Below are positions 1 to 9,000 of a DNA stretch of 16,160 bases, piece by piece; the first letter of the stretch is position 1; each line of letters opens with the position of its first letter. The DNA is from CAZQIC01 sp964593555. GTDB taxonomy: Bacteria > Bacteroidota > Bacteroidia > JAFLBG01. Location of the stretch: the NCBI GenBank assembly GCA_964593555.1, contig CAZQIC010000114.1, positions 1 through 16,160 on the forward strand. Reading direction: 5' to 3'. The notes beneath the pieces are model-generated. The model was given only the letters and a program-made list of their open reading frames with translations. It was not told the DNA's origin and searched no databases. The position numbers and the translations under genes are program-made.

Positions 1-44
1 GATACGATTTTATTAGATTGTTTTTAACATTCTATTTTTAGAAC
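1..44. repeat. Possible insertion-sequence end at left window edge
   Basis: This stretch has stops in all three forward frames, although the sequence just after it reads as coding without interruption. It ends in the 11-mer ATTTTTAGAAC (34-44), and the reverse complement of that 11-mer lies at 16117-16127. A CGATTTT word lies 40 bases from the inner end here and 39 bases from it at the other edge. The middle matches poorly. This is what the two imperfect terminal inverted repeats of one IS family would look like. The transposase would lie outside the window, so the identity is inference only. Confidence 0.35.
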
Positions 45-46
45 TC

Positions 47-628
47 CCCTATACAGTAACTGCCGCAAACGGAAATTGTCTTGACAATGATGAAGTGAAA
101 ATTACTGTGATCCAATCGCCTACTGTTACTGCCGGAGCTAATAAGACAGTAATTTCAGGGACACAAATAACATTAAGCGTTAATGGAACTTCCGGAGCTT
201 ATTCATGGTCGCCTTCGCAAGGACTAAGCTGCGTAACATGCAGCAGCCCTGTTGTTACTGTGTTACAAAAAACTACTTTTTATGTTATCATCACTAATAC
301 AAATGGGTGTATTGCAATTGATAGTGTTGTAATTTCGATGGATGAAACTTGCGGAAACATTTATATTCCCAATGCTTTTTCACCAAACGGTGACGGACAA
401 AATGATATTTTCTTTGTATACGGAACTGCATTTAACCAATTCGAATTAAAAATTTATGATCAATGGGGTGAAATGATCACGAAAATTAACGATACATCAA
501 CAGGATGGGATGGAACATTCAAAGGAAAGGAAATGAATTCGGATGTATACCTATACAAGCTAAATGGATTATGCAAAACTACCGGAGAAGTAGTCATAAA
601 ATCAGGGACAATTGCTTTGGTGAAATAA
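47..628 (+). CDS. 5'-truncated Ig-like / T9SS type B sorting-domain protein (3' remnant)
   Basis: This is the C-terminal part of a secreted Bacteroidota protein. In-frame coding character starts near position 47 (PYTVTAANGNC), upstream of the first usable start, a GTG at 95. That GTG lies inside a domain and is unlikely to be the true start. An Ig-like domain comes first, with YSWSPSQGLS and a late TNTNGC, the same fold type as the 75-residue repeats of the giant gene in this window. From about 349 follows a complete gliding-motility-associated C-terminal domain (IYIPNAFSPNGDGQND, then YDQWGEM and GWDG), the type B sorting signal cleaved during T9SS export. There is no signal peptide, so this copy could not reach the T9SS. 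All frames are closed at 14-41. I infer interruption by an insertion or rearrangement at about 44/45; a misassembly is the alternative. The domain assignment is firm, and loss of function is likely. Confidence 0.8.
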   Translation, partial: PYTVTAANGNCLDNDEVKITVIQSPTVTAGANKTVISGTQITLSVNGTSGAYSWSPSQGLSCVTCSSPVVTVLQKTTFYVIITNTNGCIAIDSVVISMDETCGNIYIPNAFSPNGDGQNDIFFVYGTAFNQFELKIYDQWGEMITKINDTSTGWDGTFKGKEMNSDVYLYKLNGLCKTTGEVVIKSGTIALVK

Positions 629-736
629 AATTGATCGAAACTATATTAGAACAAATGAGACTACTTGGAGACTCATATACTGATAATGCACTCCAAAATA
701 TCACGTAAAATTTACTTCACTATTAATCAACTACCC

Positions 737-766
737 CGTTAAATGGTTATAAATAGCCATTTAACG
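737..766 (+). terminator. Strong hairpin downstream of the truncated gene, possible terminator
   Basis: CGTTAAATGG (737-746) pairs perfectly with CCATTTAACG (757-766). A T-G wobble and two A-T pairs can extend the stem inwards to a TAAA loop. No T-run follows on either strand, so it is not a canonical intrinsic terminator. It lies about 110 bases after the stop at 628 and about 115 bases before the next gene. It may still end or stabilise the upstream transcript. Confidence 0.35.
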
Positions 767-809
767 CACATAATATTCGACTTGAAAGCTAATTTATACG
801 CATAAAATA

Positions 810-841
810 GTTGAATTAGGTTCTTGCCAAGGTTAGCTTTA
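810..841 (+). promoter_or_regulatory. Weak candidate Bacteroidota promoter for the SBBP protein
   Basis: GTTG (810-813), 20 bases, then TAGCTTTA (834-841) fits the Bacteroidota primary sigma pattern TTTG-N19-21-TAnnTTTG with one mismatch in each element. Transcription would begin about 35 bases before the ATG at 881. The match is imperfect and the region is AT-rich, so chance is a real possibility. Confidence 0.25.
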
Positions 842-880
842 AAGTAAGCATCAAAGGGAAAATCTTAATAAAAACATTTT

Positions 881-3859
881 ATGAATTTCCGCCCCAGAAC
901 ATTTTATTTTCTTTTTATATTCTCCTTTTCAATACTTAAAACAGTGTTCAGCGAAAATGATACAAGGCATTCGACCTTACGCGGCAATGGGATGAATTTT
1001 ATTGAAAACCGTGGGCAAGTAGTTGATGGGAACAGGCAGCTTCGGCCGGATATTTTATATGTTGGCGAAGGAGGAGGAATGAAAATTTTTTTAAGAAAAA
1101 CAGGATTAAGTTATGTGCTAACAAAAACAGAAGGGGTTGAAGGAGCTGAACAACGCGAAAAGGATTTATTAAAAAACGGAGCGTTTTCCGATGAGTTGAA
1201 AAAATTAAAACAAAAAGAAGCAGAGAACGCGACAATAAAAGGCCATCGCATTGATATAACTTTTGAAAAATGTAATCCTAATTCAACTATAGTTACAGAT
1301 GATTTGGTTGAAGGAAATTTAAATTACTATTATGCACATTGCCCGGATGGAATAACAAATGTCCCTTCCTATAACAGGATCACCTACAAAAATATTTATC
1401 CAAATATTGATGTCGTATTTTATGGTGGAAAAGAAAAGGGGTTAAAGTATGATATAATTATTCGGCCCGGTGGAGATCCTGAAAATATAAAAATAAAATA
1501 TACTGGCGCAGATGCTATCAGCCTGATAGATGGGAAATTAAATGTGAAAACGAGTATCGGAGAATTAAATGAATGGATGCCAAAAATATATCAGAATATA
1601 AACGGGCAAATCATTGATATAAAATCAGAATATCAGTTGGATGGAACAACTTTAAATTTCAGACTTTATAATTATAAAAATAATTTTCCAATAGTGATCG
1701 ACCCCTGGACAACTTACTCCTGGTCTACTTATTATGGAAGTACAAATAGCGAGTTGAGCAATGATATGGTAGCAGATAAATCAGAAAACATATTAGTAAC
1801 AGGTTACACCTTATCCTCAAACTTTCCGGTATCCGTAGGCGCATATCAATACAATAAAGCAGGAGGCAATGGCCTATGGGATTCGGATGCTTTTATTGTA
1901 AAGTTTGATAAAAATGGAAATCGTTTATGGTGTACGTTTTACGGAGGCTCTGATATAGAACAATCGAATGCGCTTTCTGCTGACAAAAACGATAATATTT
2001 TTGTTACCGGCATTACGACCTCAGCAGATTTTCCGGTTTCAGCGGCAGCCTTTCAAAGCAACAACAAGACTTACCTTACCGTCTATATTTTAAAATTGGA
2101 TGCTAACGGGTGGAGAATATGGGCTACGTATTATGGTGGAAGTTCTGGTGAATTTGGATACGGTATTGCGACAGACATTAATGGAAATGTTTTTATAACA
2201 GGGAACACCAGTTCCGGCGATTTTCCTCTTACTCCGGGCGCCTTTCTTGCTTGGTTCGATCCAAATACTCCCAATGGATTTGTACTTAAAATGGATGGAG
2301 CCGGTAATCGTATGTGGTGTACTTTATACAAAGGAGCTGGTCCCAAAAGAATTGCTATCAATTCATTTGGGGATGCAGTAATAGTTGGTTACGCAACTGA
2401 TGACCTTCCCGTAACACCAGGTGCATTTCAAACTTCTAGTGGGCCAATTACTTCAGGCTTTGTGCTTACGTTTGATGGGAATGGAAAAAGATTGTGGTGC
2501 ACTTTTTTTGCCGGAAGTAAAACCGATGCAATTACTGATGTCGCTATTGATAGCAACGACAATGTTATTATTGTAGGAGAAACTAATTCACCGGACCTTC
2601 CAGTTACGGCAGGCTGCAATCAGCCAACTTTTATTCCTACTGGTTTCTTTGGAATGAATATGAACATGTTTATATGCAAACTAAATCGGCATGGGAAATT
2701 ATTATGGGCAACTTATGGAGGCGAAATGGAGCTGTGTAAAACCTGTGCAATAGATATTCACAACAATATTTATGTGATGGGAGAATTAGAAGATGGTAGT
2801 GGGCCCGGAACTGTACCTACCTGCAGCAGTACTTTTCGGGGAGGAAGGGGTGCTGAAGATGAAGTAATTTCAAAATATTCTTCTGACGGAAAGCAATTGT
2901 GTTATAATTTTTGGGGTGGAATTTCCGAAGAAGATCTTGATGGTAGTGATGGAGGTATTGTGTGTATTGGAAGCGATGTTTATATTACAACCGCATCACT
3001 TGGCCCGGGATATCCTGTAAACCCCAATGCTTTTCAAACTACCTTTTCAGGCCAACATGATGTAGTTGTTTCAAAATTATGCGGGACGAACTGTGGGGAT
3101 CCAATTACATTGGAAAATATAAACCTAATGAGCGTTGGCGATAAAGCGAGCTGTGAGTTAGTATTTGAACACAATTTTAATCCTTGCGATACATCAGGAA
3201 CTTTTTATGAATGGACTTTTACAGGCGCTATTCAGGTTAAGCGAACAGAGTGCAACCCTCAAGGAGTTATTTACAACACGCCGGGAACTTATCCTGTAAA
3301 ACTTAAGGTCATTACACCTTGCGGAACAGATTCTACAAATAGCACGATTACAATTCATCCTCATGGCCCCGAATGGGAACTCGATTTTGCTATTGAAGCT
3401 GCAAGCTGCAATGAAACAGAAATAGAAGTCAAAACTCCAAATGCCGCTGATTATTTGTGGAACATCGGAAAAACATCCGCTAAAATTATTGTTAATGAAA
3501 GCGGCAAATATTGGGTAACTGCTACATACGATAATTGTTCGCATACCGATACAGTTAGTATCGGAGACTCTGACATTTTACCAATTCCGTTCTTTCCAAA
3601 TACATTTACACCTAACAAGGATGGAGTTAATGACATTTTCAAACCTGAAGGAGAAGACGTTCCTTATTTTAATATGAAAATTTTCAATCGTTGGGGGGAA
3701 TTAATTTATGAAACCAATGATTTCAATAAAGGCTGGGATGGAAGTTATCAAGGAACCATAGCAAAATCAGACGTATACGTTTGGATTGCGGATACAAAAA
3801 CTTTTTGTGCTGACGAAGCGATTATTCAAAAGAGAGGTCACATCACTTTGCTTCGATAA
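881..3859 (+). CDS. Secreted SBBP beta-propeller protein with T9SS type B sorting domain
   Basis: The product has 992 residues and is predicted to be exported through Sec and then the T9SS. Residues 1-24 form a signal peptide (hydrophobic FYFLFIFSFSIL, likely cleavage after VFS). Residues about 35-270 match the N-terminal DUF7948-type region found before SBBP repeats, with the hallmark NFIENRGQ and later IDVVFYGG and PIVIDPW. Residues about 275-735 hold seven SBBP repeats, each with W-x-T-x-Y/F-x-G-G, then D-x-x-x-N-x-x-V-x-G, then FPV...AFQ, consistent with one seven-bladed propeller. Ig/PKD-like domains with paired cysteines follow (about 742-898), then the sorting domain (901-992; FPNTFTPNKDGVND, NRWGELIYE, GWDG). 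The ATG at 881 directly precedes the signal peptide. The gene ends 14 bases before a convergent gene and has no terminator of its own. The ligand or role is unknown; a surface or extracellular structural function is inferred. Confidence 0.92.
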   Translation: MNFRPRTFYFLFIFSFSILKTVFSENDTRHSTLRGNGMNFIENRGQVVDGNRQLRPDILYVGEGGGMKIFLRKTGLSYVLTKTEGVEGAEQREKDLLKNGAFSDELKKLKQKEAENATIKGHRIDITFEKCNPNSTIVTDDLVEGNLNYYYAHCPDGITNVPSYNRITYKNIYPNIDVVFYGGKEKGLKYDIIIRPGGDPENIKIKYTGADAISLIDGKLNVKTSIGELNEWMPKIYQNINGQIIDIKSEYQLDGTTLNFRLYNYKNNFPIVIDPWTTYSWSTYYGSTNSELSNDMVADKSENILVTGYTLSSNFPVSVGAYQYNKAGGNGLWDSDAFIVKFDKNGNRLWCTFYGGSDIEQSNALSADKNDNIFVTGITTSADFPVSAAAFQSNNKTYLTVYILKLDANGWRIWATYYGGSSGEFGYGIATDINGNVFITGNTSSGDFPLTPGAFLAWFDPNTPNGFVLKMDGAGNRMWCTLYKGAGPKRIAINSFGDAVIVGYATDDLPVTPGAFQTSSGPITSGFVLTFDGNGKRLWCTFFAGSKTDAITDVAIDSNDNVIIVGETNSPDLPVTAGCNQPTFIPTGFFGMNMNMFICKLNRHGKLLWATYGGEMELCKTCAIDIHNNIYVMGELEDGSGPGTVPTCSSTFRGGRGAEDEVISKYSSDGKQLCYNFWGGISEEDLDGSDGGIVCIGSDVYITTASLGPGYPVNPNAFQTTFSGQHDVVVSKLCGTNCGDPITLENINLMSVGDKASCELVFEHNFNPCDTSGTFYEWTFTGAIQVKRTECNPQGVIYNTPGTYPVKLKVITPCGTDSTNSTITIHPHGPEWELDFAIEAASCNETEIEVKTPNAADYLWNIGKTSAKIIVNESGKYWVTATYDNCSHTDTVSIGDSDILPIPFFPNTFTPNKDGVNDIFKPEGEDVPYFNMKIFNRWGELIYETNDFNKGWDGSYQGTIAKSDVYVWIADTKTFCADEAIIQKRGHITLLR

Positions 3860-3873
3860 TTTATGCAATAAAA

Positions 3874-5418
3874 CTAACTAAAGTACGTAACCGCTTTCTC
3901 CTTCAGCAAATCACCGAATGGCTTATCTTTTATTTTACTATCCAGCCAGGTGATCATATCAAAATATTCAAAAGCTTTACTTTCATATGGGTCATCAATG
4001 AGAGGAAGCAGCTCTGTCCTTAATTTTTTAAACGCCTGCACTTGTTCCTCTGCGGTATTAATACTATTCATTTTCTCACGAATAAATCCGAGCAAACTGT
4101 TTTCAAATTTGTAAAGATTTTTTCTTTTATAAAGATGCTTATACGTTGCGCGCGCGGAGTATTCAACCAGATCCTGGTCACCCCGTTCGTAATTGATCAA
4201 CAGCCTCAATATAAGCGCTGCTCTGTAAATATCACTTCTAATCTCTTCGTACTCTTTCGTATTAATTATTTTATTGAGGTATGTGATTGAGCCTGAATAT
4301 TTTTTCGCCACAAAAAAGAAGAGTGCAAAGCTATACCATCCTGTAAGTATTTCAGTAGTATGCGCACTTCTCAACCTTTCGTCACTGATATCCTTCTCAA
4401 TTTTTTTAATAAGCCTAAGTCCTTCTTCAATTTCGCCGGAGTGAATATAAATATTAAGCTCCGCGTTTACACACCAGATCATTGTCTGCACCTTCGCAGC
4501 TTCCGGCGCATCTTCATAACGTTCCTTTAATTTATTTACGGTAATTTTCAGATCCTTATATCTCTTTAAAAAAAACTGGCAAGCTCCCTGGTTAGATAAA
4601 GCAACCATGTATGTCTTTGGATTATCTTTTATATGGTGCGGAGCGTCTTCCATCATTGCAACAGCCTTATTGATATGGTCGTTAGCCTTTGAATAGATTT
4701 GCTGAATAAAATAATAGATAAAATAACACAGATGGAAGTTCAATAAAGCAGAATAGGAAATTGCCTGTTTTTCGTCTTTAAAAATTGACTGGTTGATTAT
4801 TTTCTTGAATGGCTCCAGGTCAACTGATTTCATGATCTTTCCCGCACGGCTGCTAAACCAAAACATGTGTGACACCGCTTTTCTATATTGCAAAAAATTT
4901 TCGAATTTTTTTAGCTCAGCGGCAGTCTCATCAAAAAGCGCATCAATATCCGTCTGCGATTTACCAATGTAATTACGGCGGCCCATTAATCTTTCTTTCC
5001 AGAAAAGAATCTCCATTAACCGTACATGTTGATCGTATTCTAAGGCAAGCCGTATGCCTTTTGCTACCAGTTTTTCAACCTGCAGAAATAGTCCGCGTGT
5101 ATATAAGATCTCGATATCCATTAAAAGAGATTTTAATCTCATCTCTATGGAATCTTCTGCGTGATAATTACGCAGACTTTTTAAAATTAAATGGTAGAGG
5201 TAATTTTTTGTTGCGGTAAGCTGGTCGATAAATTTTTCACCTTCGAACTGCTTTTTAATATCATCTTCATTATAATTTTTTTGCTTCTCAATAGTATCAA
5301 ACAGCTTCAGGTAATTTTTATCTCCTCCGTGCATTGACGCAAATACCCGAAAATATCTTTTCTCTGTTTGGCCGAGTGATTTAACAAGTTCGAAAAGTTC
5401 AAGAGATGGAGTACGCAT
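3874..5418 (-). CDS. Hypothetical all-helical (TPR-like) cytoplasmic protein
   Basis: The product has 514 residues, with no signal peptide and no convincing membrane segment. It is rich in Lys, Glu and Leu and reads as helix pairs throughout. Helical stretches with spaced aromatic and small residues at about 210-420 (for example NQGACQFFLKRYKDL) suggest tetratricopeptide-like repeats, although no strict TPR consensus is met. The N-terminus (TPSLELFELVKSLGQTEKRY) resembles a family of uncharacterised Bacteroidota proteins of about 500 residues; this is recalled, not searched. The ATG at 5418 is supported by a perfect promoter whose start point would lie about 15 bases upstream. The gene converges on the SBBP gene and diverges from the small peptide gene at 5668. 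TPR-like folds usually mediate protein binding. The partner and function are unknown, and I see no sign of damage. Confidence 0.85.
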   Translation of the reverse strand: MRTPSLELFELVKSLGQTEKRYFRVFASMHGGDKNYLKLFDTIEKQKNYNEDDIKKQFEGEKFIDQLTATKNYLYHLILKSLRNYHAEDSIEMRLKSLLMDIEILYTRGLFLQVEKLVAKGIRLALEYDQHVRLMEILFWKERLMGRRNYIGKSQTDIDALFDETAAELKKFENFLQYRKAVSHMFWFSSRAGKIMKSVDLEPFKKIINQSIFKDEKQAISYSALLNFHLCYFIYYFIQQIYSKANDHINKAVAMMEDAPHHIKDNPKTYMVALSNQGACQFFLKRYKDLKITVNKLKERYEDAPEAAKVQTMIWCVNAELNIYIHSGEIEEGLRLIKKIEKDISDERLRSAHTTEILTGWYSFALFFFVAKKYSGSITYLNKIINTKEYEEIRSDIYRAALILRLLINYERGDQDLVEYSARATYKHLYKRKNLYKFENSLLGFIREKMNSINTAEEQVQAFKKLRTELLPLIDDPYESKAFEYFDMITWLDSKIKDKPFGDLLKEKAVTYFS

Positions 5419-5437
5419 TCAAATAAAAGTTTCTGCT

Positions 5438-5469
5438 CAAATGTAAAGAATGAATAATAAAAAAGCAAA
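5438..5469 (-). promoter_or_regulatory. Consensus Bacteroidota promoter for the helical protein gene
   Basis: On the minus strand the sequence reads TTTG (5469-5466), exactly 20 bases, then TACATTTG (5445-5438). This is a perfect match to the Bacteroidota -33 TTTG and -7 TAnnTTTG elements with ideal spacing. The implied transcript starts near 5433, giving a leader of about 15 bases before the ATG at 5418. No Shine-Dalgarno sequence is present, as is common in this phylum. Confidence 0.75.
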
Positions 5470-5667
5470 CGGATAAAAGCTATGAAATACCCTACATATT
5501 TATAATTAAATAGCTGATTTAAAGTGACTTGTATATTAAAATCAGCAAAATGAAGTTATAATTATGCATGATTACCGGTGGAAATGATTTCTCCTAAAAT
5601 TGATATTTGTCACAAGAAAATTAAGATCATAATAGCAGAAACAAAATAAACATAACTAAAAGAAAAG

Positions 5668-5901
5668 ATCAAAAAGGAAAAATTAAAAATCTCAACACTT
5701 AAAATTGAAAGCTTTGTAACACAATTAGCTGCCTTTGAAAAGAAAACAATTGATGGCGGTGAACATGGTTCAGGTGGGCCGGTTTGTGTAACCAATGGTA
5801 ACCCAGGTTGTGAATCCATTGGAGCTGGCAAAACATGTGTTCTTAATACTCACTGCTGTCCCAGTCAAGGAATTATTTGTTCTGCCTCGGATAGTATCTG
5901 A
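5668..5901 (+). CDS. Orphan RiPP-like precursor peptide, Gly-Gly leader and six-Cys core, ATC start
   Basis: The frame is open from 5656 to the TGA at 5899-5901 and contains no ATG, GTG or TTG codon. Reading the ATC at 5668 as the start gives 77 residues. The leader (31 residues) is Lys-rich, then carries LKIESFVTQL and ends TIDGG (Gly-Gly at 5755-5760). Lys-rich N-terminus, SFVT motif and double glycine are the layout of Bacteroidota RiPP leaders of the pinensin / class I lanthipeptide type, which normally begin with ATG, Lys, Lys. The core (46 residues) has six Cys spaced C-x7-C-x8-C-x5-CC-x6-C, with Ser and Thr in between. It could be lanthionine-bridged or disulfide-bonded. A weak promoter-like GATATTTG lies at 5602-5609, and a strong terminator begins 28 bases after the stop. 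Modifying enzymes and a C39-type exporter are absent from the window. The start codon may be a real rare ATC, a recent start-loss mutation or a sequencing error. Confidence 0.65.
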   Translation: MKKEKLKISTLKIESFVTQLAAFEKKTIDGGEHGSGGPVCVTNGNPGCESIGAGKTCVLNTHCCPSQGIICSASDSI

Positions 5902-5929
5902 ATCTAAATAATTATCATTAAAAATGTCC

Positions 5930-5960
5930 CCTGGTAAGTTATTATCTTACCAGGTTTTTT
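5930..5960 (+). terminator. Rho-independent terminator of the small peptide gene
   Basis: CCTGGTAAG (5930-5938) pairs perfectly with CTTACCAGG (5946-5954) over a 7-base loop, and six T residues follow directly (5955-5960). It ends a plus-strand transcript whose only visible gene is the peptide ending at 5901. On the minus strand the same stem is followed by GGACA and then five Ts, so it may also weakly end the giant gene, whose stop is about 105 bases away. Confidence 0.9.
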
Positions 5961-6063
5961 ATCCTCAATAATGATTGATGAAATTAAATTGTGTCCTCAA
6001 TTGATCTGCCATTATTATTCAGGCATGTCAACCAAATTGTCCACGTGGATATAGCAAATAAAA

Positions 6064-9000
6064 TTACCTGATCACATTAACACGACCATCGTAAGCATGG
6101 CCCTTCCCAAAAATATCTCTAGTAGAAATCATCCATAGGTAAGTATCCTGAGCCACTTCGTCTCCTGTATTGTTTTTGCGGGCATTCCAGCCTTTATTAG
6201 GATCATTGGTTCTGAAAATTAAATTACCCCAGCGATCATAAACGGATAGCTGGTAATCGCGGCTTACATCTAATCCTATACTATAGGGAATAAATTCATC
6301 ATTTAATCCATCATTGTTTGGAGTAAATGTATTGGGAACATAAAAAACATAATCTGCTTTTATTTTAATGTGTTGTTCCGAACTATCCTTACATCCAAAT
6401 CCATTTATCACTACTTGTTTTACTATATAACTTCCGCTATCTGAATACGCATAAGAAATATTTTGTGAAGACGAAGTTCCATACAATGCATCACCAAAAC
6501 TCCATGACCAAATGGTCGCTCCTATTGATTGATCAGTGAATGTTATTTCGGGAGTAACAATAGTAGTTTCATACGGTGATGCGACGAACTGCGAAACCGG
6601 GTTAGGATAAACGGTAATCATATTAGTATTTGTCAATGAATCTTTGCAGCCATTGTTATCGGTTACAACTAGCGTAACATTATATAAGCCATCATTTATA
6701 TAACAATATTGAGGCATCGCATTAGATGATGTGTTGCCATCGCCAAAACTCCATACTACAGAATTTGCATTAGCAGTTGTATTATTAAAATTCACACATA
6801 ATGATTCGCAACCACTGGATACATCTGAAACAAAACTAACAACAGGTAAATCATTTACCACGAGTGTGACATTTGACACACTATCACAACCGCCTACTGA
6901 TGTAAAAGTTTGAGAATATATTCCGGCTGTATTTTGTGCTATACCATGAACGGTTGCAGTTTCACCGGAACATATTGTAACAACTGAAGCAATTGAAGAA
7001 GAGTAATTAATTGTAAGATCAAGGGTTATAATACTATCACACCCAATTGAATTTATAAGCGTTTGTGTATAAACACCTGTTACAGTATACGTCTGGGCGT
7101 TCAACACATAACTATCGCAGGCATTAACAGTCATACTGTAGATTGACGGATTATTTACTATCAGTGTAATACTAGAAATGCTGTCACATCCACTGGCAGC
7201 TACAAATGTTTGTGAATAAATTCCGGCTATATTTTGGTTGATGCCATGAATAATTGCAAATGAGCCTGAACAAATAGTTTGTGTGCTGGAAATGATGGCT
7301 GTATTATTAATAGTAAGGTCAATAGTAAGTATACTATCACATCCTGACGCATTGGTAAGAGTTTGGGTAAACACTCCCGTTGCGAGATACGCTTGAAGAT
7401 TATGAGTATAGCTATTACATGCTGCTACAACAATAGTATTTGTGCTTAGAGGATTAACTATTAATGTAATATCCGATATACTATCACATCCATTGGCAGC
7501 TACAAATGTTTGAGAATAAACACCAGCTACGCTTTGGTTTATACCATGGATAACTGCGGAGGAGCCTGAACAAATAGTTTGTGTACCTGAAGTGTTGATC
7601 GTATTATTAATAGTAAGATCAAGTGTGAGTATGCTGTCGCATCCTGTTGAATTAACAAGAGTCTGCGTATACACTCCTGTTAATGTATACGCTTGGGCGC
7701 CATGTGTATAATTATTACATGTGGCAACTGTAACTGTATTTGTGCTTATTGTATTTACAACTAGCGTAATATCCGATATACTATCACATCCATTGGCAGC
7801 TACAAATGTTTGAGTGTAAATTCCTGCAACACTTTGATTAGTTCCATGGATATTGGCAAATGAACCTGAACAAATAGTTTGCGTGCCGGAGATGGTGGTT
7901 GCATTATTAATAGTAAGATCAATAGTAAGTATGCTATCACAACCTGATGCATTAGTAAGTGTTTGTGTATACACGCCAGTTACAATATATGTTTGAGCGC
8001 CATGTGTATAACTGTTACAAGCTGTAGTGGCTATCGTATTTGTGCTTACAGGATTAACTAACAAAGTAATATCCGATATACTATCACAACCACCTACCGC
8101 AACAAATGTTTGAGAATAAATACCAGCTACACTTTGATTTACACCATGAATAATTACAGATGAGCCCGAACAAATTGTTTGTGTGCCAGATGTATTAATT
8201 GTATTGTTAATCGTAAGATTAATGGTAAGTATACTATCACATCCTGCTACATTAGTAAGGGTTTGTGTATAAACACCAGTTATAGTATACGTTTGGACAC
8301 CATGTGTATAATTATTACATGTGGCAGCTGTAACTGTATTTGTGCCTATTGTATTTACAACAAGCGTAATATCCGATATACTATCGCAACCATTTGCAGC
8401 CACAAATGTTTGAGTGTAAATTCCTGCAACACTCTGATTAATTCCATGGATATTGGCAAATGAACCTGAACAAATAGTTTGTGTGCCTGATGTATTAACC
8501 GGATTATTAATAGTAACGTTTAGTGTTACAATACTATCACATCCCGAAGCATTAGTAAGTGTTTGAGTATAAACGCCAGTTACAATATATGTTTGAGCAC
8601 CATGTGTATAACTATTACAAGCTATAGCGGCTATCGTATTTGTGCTCACAGGATTAACTAACAAAGTAATATCCGATATACTATCACAACCGCCTACCGC
8701 AACAAAAGTTTGCGAATAAACTCCAGCTACACTTTGATTTACTCCATGAATAATTACAGATGAGCCCGAACAAATTGTTTGGGTGCCAGATGTATTAATT
8801 GTATTATTAATCGTAAGATTAATGGTAAGTATACTATCGCATCCTGTTGAATTAACAAGAGTCTGTGTATACACTCCTGTTGCTGTATACGTTTGGGCGC
8901 CATGTGTATAATTATTACATGTGGCAGCTGTAACTGTATTTGTGCCTATTGTATTTACAACAAGCGTAATATCCGATATACTATCGCAACCATTTGCAGC

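Noticed and set aside
505..708. 67-residue plus-strand frame overlapping the sorting domain
   Set aside because: It lies mostly inside the conserved sorting domain in another frame, with no independent support.
5610..5831. 73-residue minus-strand frame
   Set aside because: It is antisense to the RiPP-like gene. The plus-strand reading has the leader motif, Gly-Gly, Cys pattern and terminator, and the minus reading has no supporting signal.
6040..6049. Perfect 10-bp palindrome TCCACGTGGA
   Set aside because: It is short and isolated in the 3' spacer of the giant gene, with no second copy nearby. Chance is sufficient explanation.
5971..6054. A 27-codon plus-strand frame after the terminator
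   Set aside because: It is very short, lies directly downstream of a strong terminator, and has no promoter, leader motif or recognisable composition.
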